Below are positions 7,400 through 15,230 of a stretch of DNA of 64,000 nt, piece by piece; the first letter of the stretch is position 1; each line of letters opens with the position of its first letter. The stretch is from Streptomyces anulatus (GTDB taxonomy: Bacteria; Actinomycetota; Actinomycetes; Streptomycetales; Streptomycetaceae), in assembly GCF_014650675.1 (NCBI RefSeq), contig NZ_BMVK01000015.1, forward strand, positions 62,001-126,000, read 5' to 3'. The notes beneath the pieces were generated by a model, which worked only from the letters and a program-made list of their open reading frames with translations, made no database searches and had not been told where the DNA came from. The translations under genes and the position numbers were made by a program.

Positions 7400-9096
7400 C
7401 GGGCGGCTCTCGTCGTCGTGGCGGGCTCAGGCAGCGTGGTGTTCCGCTGCGGCAGGGTGGCGCCGGGGTCCGTGGCGGTGTCCGGGGTCAGGTCGTGGAC
7501 CCGGTGGCAGGCGCTGAGCAGGGTCGGGCCGGTGGTGATCAGGACGATGGTCCGGCCGCTCGCGCGCAGGGCCCGTGCGATGCGGTCCTCGGTGACGCTG
7601 TCCACCGACGTGGTCGGTTCGTGCAGGACCAGTACCGGTTGCGGCTGGTGCAGGGCCCGGGCCAGGAGCAGCCGTTGGCGCTGTCCGCCGGAGAGGAGGC
7701 GGCCCTGCTCGCCGACCTGGGAAGCGAGCCCTTCGGGGAGGTGGGTGAGCACGTCGTCCAGGCCGGACGCCGCGGTGGCCCGGGCGCTCACCCCGTCCGT
7801 CGCCAGGTTCTCCGCGACGGTTCCGGTGAAGACGGACGCGTCGTGCGGGGGAGCGTAGACCGTCCGGCGGGCCTCGTGGGGGGAGAGCGCGGCGGCGTCC
7901 CGGCCCGCGAGGACGTAACTCCCCGGCTCGGCCGCCGTACGGCAGGACGCGAGCGCCGACAGCTCCTCGGCGGCCGTTCCGTCGGCCCGGACGCCGATCA
8001 GCTCGCCGGGCCGGGCGGTGATCGTCACCTGCCCGTAGCGGAGGGCGAACAGGGCGTCGGAGGAGGGGAGTCCGTCCGGTTCCGGCCGGTGCGTCACGCG
8101 GTGGGGCTCGGCCAGCAGCTCCGCCAGCCGCCGGGCCGATCCGCGCTTGGCGGCGAGGGACGCGCCGAAGAAGCCGAGCGTCTGCATCGGGCCCGAGACG
8201 ACCTGGGCGAGCCCGATCGCCGCGACGAACTCGCCGACGCTCAGGCGCCCTTCGAGCGCGTGCCAGGCGGCCAGCAGGGCGATCCCGGCCAGGAAGACGC
8301 CGGAGACCGCCGAGTTGAGCGCCGTCAGCCCGGCCAGCGACCGCACCCGGCGCAGCGCGGCGGCCATCGAGTCCCGGCTCGCCCGTCGGTAGCGCCGGAC
8401 GGCCGCCCCCTCCGCGCCGAAGCCCTTGAGGACCCGGATCCCGGCCGTGAAGTCCGTGGCCAGGGCCCCCGCGCGGGCGGCCTCGCGCTGTTCGGCGTAC
8501 ACGCGCCGGTCCAGCGGGCCGCTCAGCAGCTGGAGCACGACCAGCTGCACGGCCGTCGCCGCGAGGACGACGGCGCCCAGTTGCCAGGAGATCAGCAGCA
8601 GCGAGACCGCGGCGGTGAGCAGCCCGGCGAGCGCCGCGCCCTGTTCGGCGATCAGCCAGGAGACCCCGGAGACGTTGGAGGCGTCGGAGGTGGCGATGGT
8701 CAGCACCTCGCCGGGCGGCCGGCAGGCGGCCATGCCCCGGGGGTGCAGCGCCCGGCCCGTCGCCAGGAGGCGCAGGTCGTGCTCCCCGTAGGCGTACACG
8801 CCGGTGGTGAGGCGGGAACCGGTGCGCCAGCAGAGGATCAGCGCCGCGAACAGGGCGGCCAGTGCGCCGAGCAGGCCCAGCAGCGCACCCGGGTCGTTCC
8901 GGCCGATCGCCCGGTCGACGACCAGGCCGAGGAGGACCGGTACGAGCGCCTCCGCCACCTGGTGACCGGCGAAACCGGCGCCGGCCACGGCGAGTCGGCC
9001 GCCCCGTCCCGAGCCGGAGGTGGCCAGGCGCACCAGGGCGGCGGGCGAGGGGGAGGCGGGGGCGCCGGGGCGCGGGGTGCGGTCGGGAGCGGTCAC
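7396..9096 (-). CDS. ABC exporter half-transporter with degenerate Walker A and B
   Basis: First gene of the exporter pair, 566 residues: exporter membrane domain (about 35-310) and nucleotide-binding domain. The Walker A loop is destroyed: the GxxGxGKST position reads GVRADGTAA, with Thr374 in place of the essential lysine. Walker B reads VLVLHE (His492 replaces the Mg-binding Asp; Glu493 is kept). In contrast the signature LLSGGQRQR (Ser469) is perfect. The H-loop histidine is also missing (ITTGPT). This is the mirror image of the partner's defects. The gene is divergent from the AraC regulator 46 bases away, which probably controls it. High overall identity with family layout argues against a pseudogene. 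Confidence 0.9.
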   Translation of the reverse strand: MTAPDRTPRPGAPASPSPAALVRLATSGSGRGGRLAVAGAGFAGHQVAEALVPVLLGLVVDRAIGRNDPGALLGLLGALAALFAALILCWRTGSRLTTGVYAYGEHDLRLLATGRALHPRGMAACRPPGEVLTIATSDASNVSGVSWLIAEQGAALAGLLTAAVSLLLISWQLGAVVLAATAVQLVVLQLLSGPLDRRVYAEQREAARAGALATDFTAGIRVLKGFGAEGAAVRRYRRASRDSMAAALRRVRSLAGLTALNSAVSGVFLAGIALLAAWHALEGRLSVGEFVAAIGLAQVVSGPMQTLGFFGASLAAKRGSARRLAELLAEPHRVTHRPEPDGLPSSDALFALRYGQVTITARPGELIGVRADGTAAEELSALASCRTAAEPGSYVLAGRDAAALSPHEARRTVYAPPHDASVFTGTVAENLATDGVSARATAASGLDDVLTHLPEGLASQVGEQGRLLSGGQRQRLLLARALHQPQPVLVLHEPTTSVDSVTEDRIARALRASGRTIVLITTGPTLLSACHRVHDLTPDTATDPGATLPQRNTTLPEPATTTRAAR

Positions 9097-9142
9097 CGCC
9101 TCAACGCTAGGAACGACGCCGCGCTGAACACAAGCAGGTATC

Positions 9143-10030
9143 GTGACACTTCATGACGGTAAGACGACAGGTATCCCGATGACCGCCGAGGGTTCCGCCG
9201 TGCGGCTCTGGGGCGCCCCGACCCTGGAGCGGGACGAGTGGACCGCGTCCGTGGAGACGGACGAGCCCAAGGTCGAGGAGCGCTGGCTGCTGACCACGGG
9301 GACCTTCCCGACGCCCGAGCCCACCGAGTGGGCGACGACCGCGCACCGGGAGCACGAGCTGCTCTGGTCCACCACGGGCAATGTCACCGTGGAGGCCGCC
9401 GGGCACCTGTGGATGGTGCCGCCGAGCCTCGGTATCTGGCTGCCGGCCGGGACCCCGCACCGGGTCCGGGCGAGCGCGGGAGCCGTCACGTACGCCACCT
9501 TCCTCAGTCCGGAGCAGGTGGCCGTCGACTGGACCGGCGTCGTGGGCATCCCCATGGGCCGGCTGCTGCGGGAGCTGCTGCTGCACAACCAGAACGAGGA
9601 GATGCCGACCGAGGCGCGGCTGCGGCTCCAGCGGGTCGGGGTGGACCTGATCCGGCCGGTCCGGACCGTCTCGCTCGACATTCCGCTGCCGAAGACGCCG
9701 GAGCTGCTCACGATCGCGGAGCGGATCATCGCGGATCCGGCCGACGACCGGACGACGGAGGAGTGGGCCCGGATGATCGGGCTCAGCGGCCGGACGCTGA
9801 TGCGCTGGTTCCAGCGGGACACCGGGGTGAGTCTGACGCAGTGGCGCATTCTCGTCCGTGTCCGTTCGGCGCTGATCGACATCGCGGCGGGCAAGCCGGT
9901 CGTGGCGGTCTCGCGGCGGCTCGGCTATGCCAACCCCAGTACCTTCATCGATCTCTTCCGGCAGGTCACCGGCCATACGCCCGCCGCGTACTTCCGCTCG
10001 GTGAACGGGGTGGCCGAGTCGAGCCTGTGA
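9143..10030 (+). CDS. AraC-family transcriptional regulator
   Basis: DNA-binding regulator with an N-terminal cupin-like sensor (about residues 50-150, with HREHELLW and PAGTPHRVR) and a C-terminal AraC double helix-turn-helix (about 190-290). The C-terminal signature around VSRRLGYANPSTFIDLFRQ is clear. It sits between the divergent exporter pair and the siderophore uptake operon, so it probably responds to a ferric siderophore and controls one or both. The start is uncertain: GTG at 9143 gives 295 residues, while ATG at 9179 removes 12 weakly conserved residues. Two direct CAGGTATC repeats (9135-9142 and 9168-9175) would lie in the promoter if the later start is right. Confidence 0.85.
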   Translation: MTLHDGKTTGIPMTAEGSAVRLWGAPTLERDEWTASVETDEPKVEERWLLTTGTFPTPEPTEWATTAHREHELLWSTTGNVTVEAAGHLWMVPPSLGIWLPAGTPHRVRASAGAVTYATFLSPEQVAVDWTGVVGIPMGRLLRELLLHNQNEEMPTEARLRLQRVGVDLIRPVRTVSLDIPLPKTPELLTIAERIIADPADDRTTEEWARMIGLSGRTLMRWFQRDTGVSLTQWRILVRVRSALIDIAAGKPVVAVSRRLGYANPSTFIDLFRQVTGHTPAAYFRSVNGVAESSL

Positions 10031-10096
10031 GGGGGTGTGTGTCGTGAAACCGGAACAGCGTGTCGCCATACCCTCATGGGAACTGAGGTAACTTCC

Positions 10097-10115
10097 TTAG
10101 GTAAGCCTGCCCTAA
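10097..10115. promoter_or_regulatory. iron box (IdeR/DmdR-type operator)
   Basis: The 19-mer TTAGGTAAGCCTGCCCTAA matches the actinobacterial iron-box palindrome (TTAGGTTAGGCTAACCTAA) at 15 of 19 positions including both ends. It lies 56 bases before the start of the ferric-siderophore binding protein. Iron-loaded DmdR/IdeR would repress the uptake operon here. The overlapping upstream sequence TGAGGTAACTTCCTTAG resembles a second half-site. Confidence 0.85.
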
Positions 10116-10170
10116 CCAGTCCGTTCCGGCCATGTCCCGGCCGCCGGACAGGGGTTCCTGAAGGAGTCCG

Positions 10171-11202
10171 ATGACACGCCCCCGTACCTCCGCCGCCCCG
10201 CAGCCCCGGAGACGGCTGCTCGCCGTGGCCGCCGCGAGTCTCGTCGCCGTGCTGGGCGCCAGCTCCTGTTCCGCGAGCGGTGACGGCGCGAAGGAGGCGG
10301 GAGCGGGCAAGGGGTCCGCCACCCGCACGGTCACCGACATCGCGGGCGAGGTCGAGGTGCCCGCCGAGCCGAAGCGGATCGTCTCCGTCGACTTCTACTC
10401 GCCCGCGACCCTCGTCGACCTGGGCGTGAAGCCCGTCGGCGTCGTCGAGGGCTTCGACAGCGACGACCCGGACCTGCGGCCCAAGCGCTACCACGACGCC
10501 CTCAAGGACACCCCCACCATCGGGATGTACTACGAGCTCAACATCGAGGCCGTCGCCCAGCAGAACCCCGACATGATCTTCGCCGAGACGCGCTTCCTGC
10601 GTAAGGGCGAGCTCAAGCGGCTCCAGGGCATCGCCCCCGTCGTCCAGCTCGACGCGGCGGGCGTCGGCGCGTGGAAGGAGCGGACCCTGATGATCGGGGC
10701 CGCCATCGGCAAGTCCGCCGAGATCAAGAAGCAGGCCGCCGTCTTCGAGAAGCGGGCCGACGAGCTGAAGACGAAGTACGCGGACGTCCTGGCGGACAAC
10801 AAGATCGCGGTCTTCGCCTACGGCCAGGACAAGACGACCTGGGGCACCTACCCCGCCGGGCACTTCTACGTGCCGGTCTGGGGCGCGGTGGGCGCGAAGT
10901 TCCGCCCCTACACCGAGGGCGAGCACAAGGGGGAGGAGGGCGCCGTCAGCGAGTGGCTCTCGCTGGAGCAGATCGGCAAGCTCGACAACGCCGACATCCT
11001 CCTCCACGCCTACGGAGCGAAGGACTTCGTCGACGAGACGCTCGCCGACAACACCGTGTGGAAGAACCTCCCCGCCGTGAAGAACGGCATGGTCTTCCGC
11101 AACATCCCGGCCTCCGTCGTCTCCTCCTTCGAGTGGGGCACCGAGAGCCTGGACGCGCTGGACGGCGTCCTCGCGCAGATCGACGGGAAGGCCCGCTCAT
11201 GA
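10171..11202 (+). CDS. ferric-siderophore ABC transporter substrate-binding lipoprotein
   Basis: Extracellular FecB/FhuD-type binding protein, 343 residues. The N-terminus has a twin-arginine-like RRR stretch, a hydrophobic region and a lipobox-like ASSC (Cys about 34), so export as a lipoprotein is likely. The mature part begins with the family pattern TRTVTDIAGEVEVPAEPKRIVSV. It is the first gene of a five-gene operon behind the iron box; the next gene overlaps its stop by 4 bp. The siderophore cannot be named from sequence; hydroxamate types are common for this arrangement. Confidence 0.92.
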   Translation: MTRPRTSAAPQPRRRLLAVAAASLVAVLGASSCSASGDGAKEAGAGKGSATRTVTDIAGEVEVPAEPKRIVSVDFYSPATLVDLGVKPVGVVEGFDSDDPDLRPKRYHDALKDTPTIGMYYELNIEAVAQQNPDMIFAETRFLRKGELKRLQGIAPVVQLDAAGVGAWKERTLMIGAAIGKSAEIKKQAAVFEKRADELKTKYADVLADNKIAVFAYGQDKTTWGTYPAGHFYVPVWGAVGAKFRPYTEGEHKGEEGAVSEWLSLEQIGKLDNADILLHAYGAKDFVDETLADNTVWKNLPAVKNGMVFRNIPASVVSSFEWGTESLDALDGVLAQIDGKARS

Positions 11203-12080
11203 CCGCCACCGCCCCTGTGGTCGCCGAGGTCGCCCGTGCGGTCCCCCTGTCGCCCGGCATGGTCCGCCTGACCCTCCGCAGCGAGAGCCTGCGCGACTAC
11301 CCCTCCACCCGGATCGGCGACGAGTACGTCCGGGTGCACTTCCCGCCCGAGGACGGCGAACCGGTCCTCCCCGAGGTCGGCGAGGACGGCGACTGGCACT
11401 ACCCCGACGGGCAGTACCCGCACATCCAGCCCTACACCCTGCGCCGCTTCGACCCGGAAGCCGCCGAGGTCGACATCGACTTCGTGCTGCACGGGCACGG
11501 CCGCGCCGGGAGCTGGGCGGCGCGGGCCGTCCCCGGCGACCGGCTCCTCTTCGGCCCGCCGCGCTCCCTGTACGAGGCCCCGGGCGAAGCCGCCCGGCAG
11601 GTATTCGTCACCGACGCCACCGGGCTGCCCGCCCTCGGCCGCCTCCTGGAGCAGCTCGACCCGGCCACCCACGCCGTCGCCGTCGTCGAGATCGCCGACG
11701 CCTCCCACCGCATCGAACTCACCAGCCCCGCCCGCCTGGACGTGCGCTGGGTGGCCGGCCGGGGCAACGGCGTCGGACCCAGCGCCATCACCGAGATCCT
11801 GCGCGGCCTCGACCTCACGCCCGGCACCTACGTCTGGGTGGCCGGCGAGTCCGGCGAACTGCGCGGGGCCCGCCGCTACCTGCGCCACGAGCTGAAGCAC
11901 CCCACCGCCTGGTACAAGGTCATCGGCTACTGGCGCCACGAGCAGGAGGAGTGGCTGGAGAAGTACCGGGCGATCGACGCCGCGACCATGGCCGAGCTGA
12001 ACGGCCTCTGGGACCGCACCGAGGACGAGGAACTGCGGCGGGACCTGTACGAGGCGGGGCTGGAGCGGCTCGGGCTATGA
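11199..12080 (+). CDS. siderophore-interacting protein (FAD ferric reductase, SIP/ViuB family)
   Basis: Cytoplasmic flavoprotein of 293 residues that reduces imported ferric-siderophore to release iron. The N-terminal FAD-binding barrel contains the family motif PYTLRRFD (consensus PxYTxR) and the HGHGRAGSWA segment. The C-terminal part has the VWVAGESGELRGARRYL block of SIP proteins and the GYWRHEQEE end. The ATG overlaps the stop of the binding-protein gene (ATGA), and its own stop overlaps the next permease start, indicating tight translational coupling. Having the reductase inside the uptake operon argues that iron is released in the cytoplasm. Confidence 0.92.
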   Translation: MTATAPVVAEVARAVPLSPGMVRLTLRSESLRDYPSTRIGDEYVRVHFPPEDGEPVLPEVGEDGDWHYPDGQYPHIQPYTLRRFDPEAAEVDIDFVLHGHGRAGSWAARAVPGDRLLFGPPRSLYEAPGEAARQVFVTDATGLPALGRLLEQLDPATHAVAVVEIADASHRIELTSPARLDVRWVAGRGNGVGPSAITEILRGLDLTPGTYVWVAGESGELRGARRYLRHELKHPTAWYKVIGYWRHEQEEWLEKYRAIDAATMAELNGLWDRTEDEELRRDLYEAGLERLGL

Positions 12081-13150
12081 CGACCACCGCCGCCGCCCCG
12101 GTCGCGGTACGGGCCGGGGCCGCCGGGCGCGAGGCGCGCCCCGGGCTCGTCCACACCAACGCCGGGCGGGCCCTCGGGCTGCTCCTCGCGCTTGCCGTCC
12201 TCGTCCTGGTCCTCGCCGCGAGCCTGGCCGTCGGCGCCAGGTCCGTACCCCTGCCCGACGTATGGGACGCCCTGACCGCGCCCGACGGCTCCGAGCACGC
12301 GTTCATCGTGCGTGAACTGCGGGTGCCGCGCGCCCTCCTGGCGCTCACCGCCGGGGCGGCCCTCGGGGTCTCCGGCGCGCTCATCCAGGCGCTGACCCGC
12401 AACCCGCTGGCCGACCCCGGGATCCTCGGGGTCAACGCGGGCGCCGGGTTCGCCGTGACGATCGGGGTCGGCTTCCTCGGCCTCTCCTCGATCAACGCCT
12501 ACCTGTGGCTCTCGTTCGCCGGGGCGATCCTCGTCACCGCCCTCGTGTACGTCATCGGCTCGGCCGGACAGGGCGGCGGCACCCCGATCCGGCTGACCCT
12601 GGTCGGCGTCGCCATCGGTGCGGTCCTCGCCGGGATCTCCTCGGCGATCACGCTCCTCAAGCCGGACGCCTTCGTGAAACTGGTGGGCTGGTCCGCCGGT
12701 TCGCTCGCCGGGCGGGACTGGAACATCCTGTTCACCGTCCTCCCCTTCATCGGGGCGGGACTCCTGCTCGCCCTGCTCGCGGCCCGCCCGCTGAACGCGG
12801 TCGCGCTCGGCGACGACCTCGCCCAGTCCCTCGGCGCGAACATCGTCCGCACCCGGCTGCTGGTGATCGTCTCCGTGACCCTGCTCGCGGGGGCCGCCAC
12901 CGCCGCCGCCGGACCGATCGGTTTCGTCGGGCTGATGGTCCCGCACGTGGCCCGCTGGTTCATCGGGCCCGACCAGCGGTGGATCATCCCGTACACCGCC
13001 GTCTGCTCGCCCCTGCTCCTGATCGTCGCCGACGTCATCGGCCGGGTCGTGCTGTCCCCGCAGGAACTCCAGGCGGGCATCGTCACCGCGTTCATCGGCG
13101 CGCCCGTGCTGATCCTGCTCGTCCGCCGCAAGAAGGTGAGCGGCCTGTGA
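12077..13150 (+). CDS. FecCD-family siderophore permease, subunit 1
   Basis: Membrane permease of 357 residues with the roughly ten helices of the BtuC/FecCD family. Diagnostic motifs are RVPRALLALTAGAALGVSG near residues 80-100, LTRNPLADPGILGVNAGA after it, and GPIGFVGLMVPHVAR near 280-295. Its start overlaps the SIP stop (ATGA) and its end overlaps the second permease (GTGA). It forms the channel heterodimer with the next gene product. Confidence 0.94.
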   Translation: MTTTAAAPVAVRAGAAGREARPGLVHTNAGRALGLLLALAVLVLVLAASLAVGARSVPLPDVWDALTAPDGSEHAFIVRELRVPRALLALTAGAALGVSGALIQALTRNPLADPGILGVNAGAGFAVTIGVGFLGLSSINAYLWLSFAGAILVTALVYVIGSAGQGGGTPIRLTLVGVAIGAVLAGISSAITLLKPDAFVKLVGWSAGSLAGRDWNILFTVLPFIGAGLLLALLAARPLNAVALGDDLAQSLGANIVRTRLLVIVSVTLLAGAATAAAGPIGFVGLMVPHVARWFIGPDQRWIIPYTAVCSPLLLIVADVIGRVVLSPQELQAGIVTAFIGAPVLILLVRRKKVSGL

Positions 13151-14229
13151 GCCCGAACCCCGTACCCGTGCGCCAGGCCCGCGCGTCCGTCGACTTCGGG
13201 CGGCCGACCCTGATCACCCGCGGCCCCCGCTGGTCGCTGCGCCTGGACGTGCGCACGGTCGTCAGCTGCGCCGTGTTCCTGCTCCTCACCCTCGCCGCCG
13301 TGGTGGTCACCCTGGCCTACGGGACGTACGAGATCCCGCTCCCCGACGTCGTACGGGCGCTGCTCGGCGAGGGACCGGCGGGCACCCGCACGGTCGTCGT
13401 CGAATGGCGGCTGCCCCGGGCCCTGCTCGCGGTGCTGCTCGGCGCGGCCCTCGCGGTCTCCGGGGCGATCTTCCAGTCGGTCACCCGCAATCCGCTGGGC
13501 TCGCCCGACATCATCGGCTTCTCCTCCGGCTCGTACACCGGGGCGCTCGTGGTGATGCTGCTGACCGGCGGCGGCTACTACCAGGTGGCCGCCGGGTCGC
13601 TGGCGGGCGGAATCCTCACGGCGTTCGTGGTCTTCGTGCTCGCCTACCGCCGGGGCGCCGCCCAGGGGTTCCGGCTGATCATCGTCGGCATCGCGATCTC
13701 CGCCATGCTCGGGGCGTTCAACACCTGGCTGGTGCTCCGGGCGGACATCGAGGAGGCGATGCTCTCCGCCGTCTGGGGCGCGGGCTCCCTCAACAGCCTG
13801 GGCTACGACCAGCTCCGGCCCGTCCTCGCCCTCCTCGCCCTGCTGATCCCGCCCGCCCTGGCCTGCGGTCCGGCCCTGCGCAGACTGGAGCTCGGCGACG
13901 ACGCGGCCGCCGCCCTCGGCACCCGTACGGAGGCGGTGCGCCTCGTCCTCGTTGTGCTCGGCGTGGCGCTGATCGCCCTGGTCACCGCGGCGGCCGGGCC
14001 GATCGCCTTCATCGCGCTGGCAGCCCCGCAGATCGCCCGCCGGATCACCCGGGGTTCCTCGGTGGCCCTGCTGCCCTCGGCGGTGCTCGGCGCGTTCCTG
14101 CTGGCGCTCGCCGATCTGGCGGGGCAGCGGCTGTTCGCCCCCGTCCAACTGCCGGTCGGGATCGTGACCGTGTCGATCGGCGGCCTGTATCTGGTCTGGC
14201 TGCTCGTCCGGGAAGCCCGCCGCACATGA
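13147..14229 (+). CDS. FecCD-family siderophore permease, subunit 2
   Basis: Second permease, 360 residues from a GTG overlapping the previous stop. It repeats the family signatures: RLPRALLAVLLGAALAVSG, TRNPLGSPDIIGFSSG and GPIAFIALAAPQIARR. Two different permease subunits plus one ATPase is the standard layout of ferric-siderophore importers. Its stop overlaps the ATPase start (ATGA). Confidence 0.94.
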   Translation: MSPNPVPVRQARASVDFGRPTLITRGPRWSLRLDVRTVVSCAVFLLLTLAAVVVTLAYGTYEIPLPDVVRALLGEGPAGTRTVVVEWRLPRALLAVLLGAALAVSGAIFQSVTRNPLGSPDIIGFSSGSYTGALVVMLLTGGGYYQVAAGSLAGGILTAFVVFVLAYRRGAAQGFRLIIVGIAISAMLGAFNTWLVLRADIEEAMLSAVWGAGSLNSLGYDQLRPVLALLALLIPPALACGPALRRLELGDDAAAALGTRTEAVRLVLVVLGVALIALVTAAAGPIAFIALAAPQIARRITRGSSVALLPSAVLGAFLLALADLAGQRLFAPVQLPVGIVTVSIGGLYLVWLLVREARRT

Positions 14230-15068
14230 CCACCCCCTCGGAAACTCCGGAGAAGGACCGCCCCTCCATGACCAAGACCGACGCCCGCCTGCGGGCCGAC
14301 GGCATCACCATCGGCTACGACCGCCGCACCATCTCCCGGAACCTCTCCGTGGAGATCCCGGACGGTTCCTTCACCGTCATCGTCGGCCCGAACGCCTGCG
14401 GCAAGTCGACGCTCCTGCGCGGCCTGTCGAAGCTCCTGCGCCCCAGCACCGGGCAGGTGATCCTGGACGGCCGGGCGATCACCTCGTACAAGTCCAAGGA
14501 AGTGGCCCGCAGGCTGGGGCTGCTGCCGCAGACCTCGCTCGCCCCCGACGGCATCACCGTCGCCGATCTGATCGCGCGCGGCCGTCATCCGCACCAGAAG
14601 CTGATCAAGCAGTGGTCGCGGGAGGACGAGGAGGCGGTCGTCCGGGCGATGGAGGAGACCAGCGTCGCCGAACTCTCCGGGCGGCCGGTCGACGAACTGT
14701 CCGGCGGGCAGCGCCAGCGGGTCTGGGTGGCGATGGTGCTGGCCCAGGAGACCCCGCTCCTGCTGCTCGACGAACCGACGACCTTCCTCGACATCGCCCA
14801 CCAGATCGAACTGCTGGAGCTGTTCCAGCGGCTCAACCGGGAGGGCCGCACGCTCGTCGCCGTCCTGCACGACCTGAACCAGGCCGCCCGCTACGGCACT
14901 CATGTCATCGCGATGAAGGACGGGGCCGTCGTCGCGGAGGGGCCGCCCGCCGACCTGATCACCGAGGAGCTGGTCGAGGACGTCTTCGCGCTGCCCTGCC
15001 GGGTCATCGAGGACCCCGTCTCGCACAGCCCCCTCGTCATACCGCTCGGCTCGCTCGGGCCTGTCTGA
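14226..15068 (+). CDS. ferric-siderophore ABC transporter ATP-binding protein (FecE type)
   Basis: ATPase of the uptake system, 280 residues. Motifs are intact: Walker A GPNACGKST, Q-loop LLPQTS, signature LSGGQRQR, Walker B LLLLDEPTTFLD and VLHDLNQA. A second in-frame ATG at 14268 has a GGAGAAGGA-like RBS about 10 bases before it and could be the true start (266 residues). The last codons GGG CCT GTC TGA coincide exactly with the beginning of a 174-bp palindromic element, so the C-terminus Gly-Pro-Val and the stop codon are supplied by that element. Confidence 0.94.
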   Translation: MTTPSETPEKDRPSMTKTDARLRADGITIGYDRRTISRNLSVEIPDGSFTVIVGPNACGKSTLLRGLSKLLRPSTGQVILDGRAITSYKSKEVARRLGLLPQTSLAPDGITVADLIARGRHPHQKLIKQWSREDEEAVVRAMEETSVAELSGRPVDELSGGQRQRVWVAMVLAQETPLLLLDEPTTFLDIAHQIELLELFQRLNREGRTLVAVLHDLNQAARYGTHVIAMKDGAVVAEGPPADLITEELVEDVFALPCRVIEDPVSHSPLVIPLGSLGPV

Positions 15069-15230
15069 CCATTCCCGCCTGCCTCACGACGCCATGCACG
15101 CGCTCTCGCCGCACTGGCCCCAGACCCAAGTACGTCCAGTACGAGGGCCTGGGGGCCGGCACGCCGAGAGCACGCACCTGACGCCGCGCTGCCGCCCTGC
15201 GGGCGACGACGGGAATGGTCAGACAGGCCC
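15057..15230. repeat. 174-bp palindromic element between convergent genes
   Basis: The ends (15057-15077 and 15210-15230) are a perfect 21-bp inverted repeat. The interior is an imperfect palindrome around the centre GTAC-GTCCA-GTAC (15130-15142), so one strand could fold into a hairpin of roughly 75-80 paired positions with an asymmetric bulge. The element fills the gap between the siderophore ATPase gene and the convergent MFS gene and includes the last codons of both. It has no open frame of its own. It looks like a MITE- or REP-like interspersed element, or a large bidirectional terminator; copy number elsewhere would decide. Confidence 0.8.
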
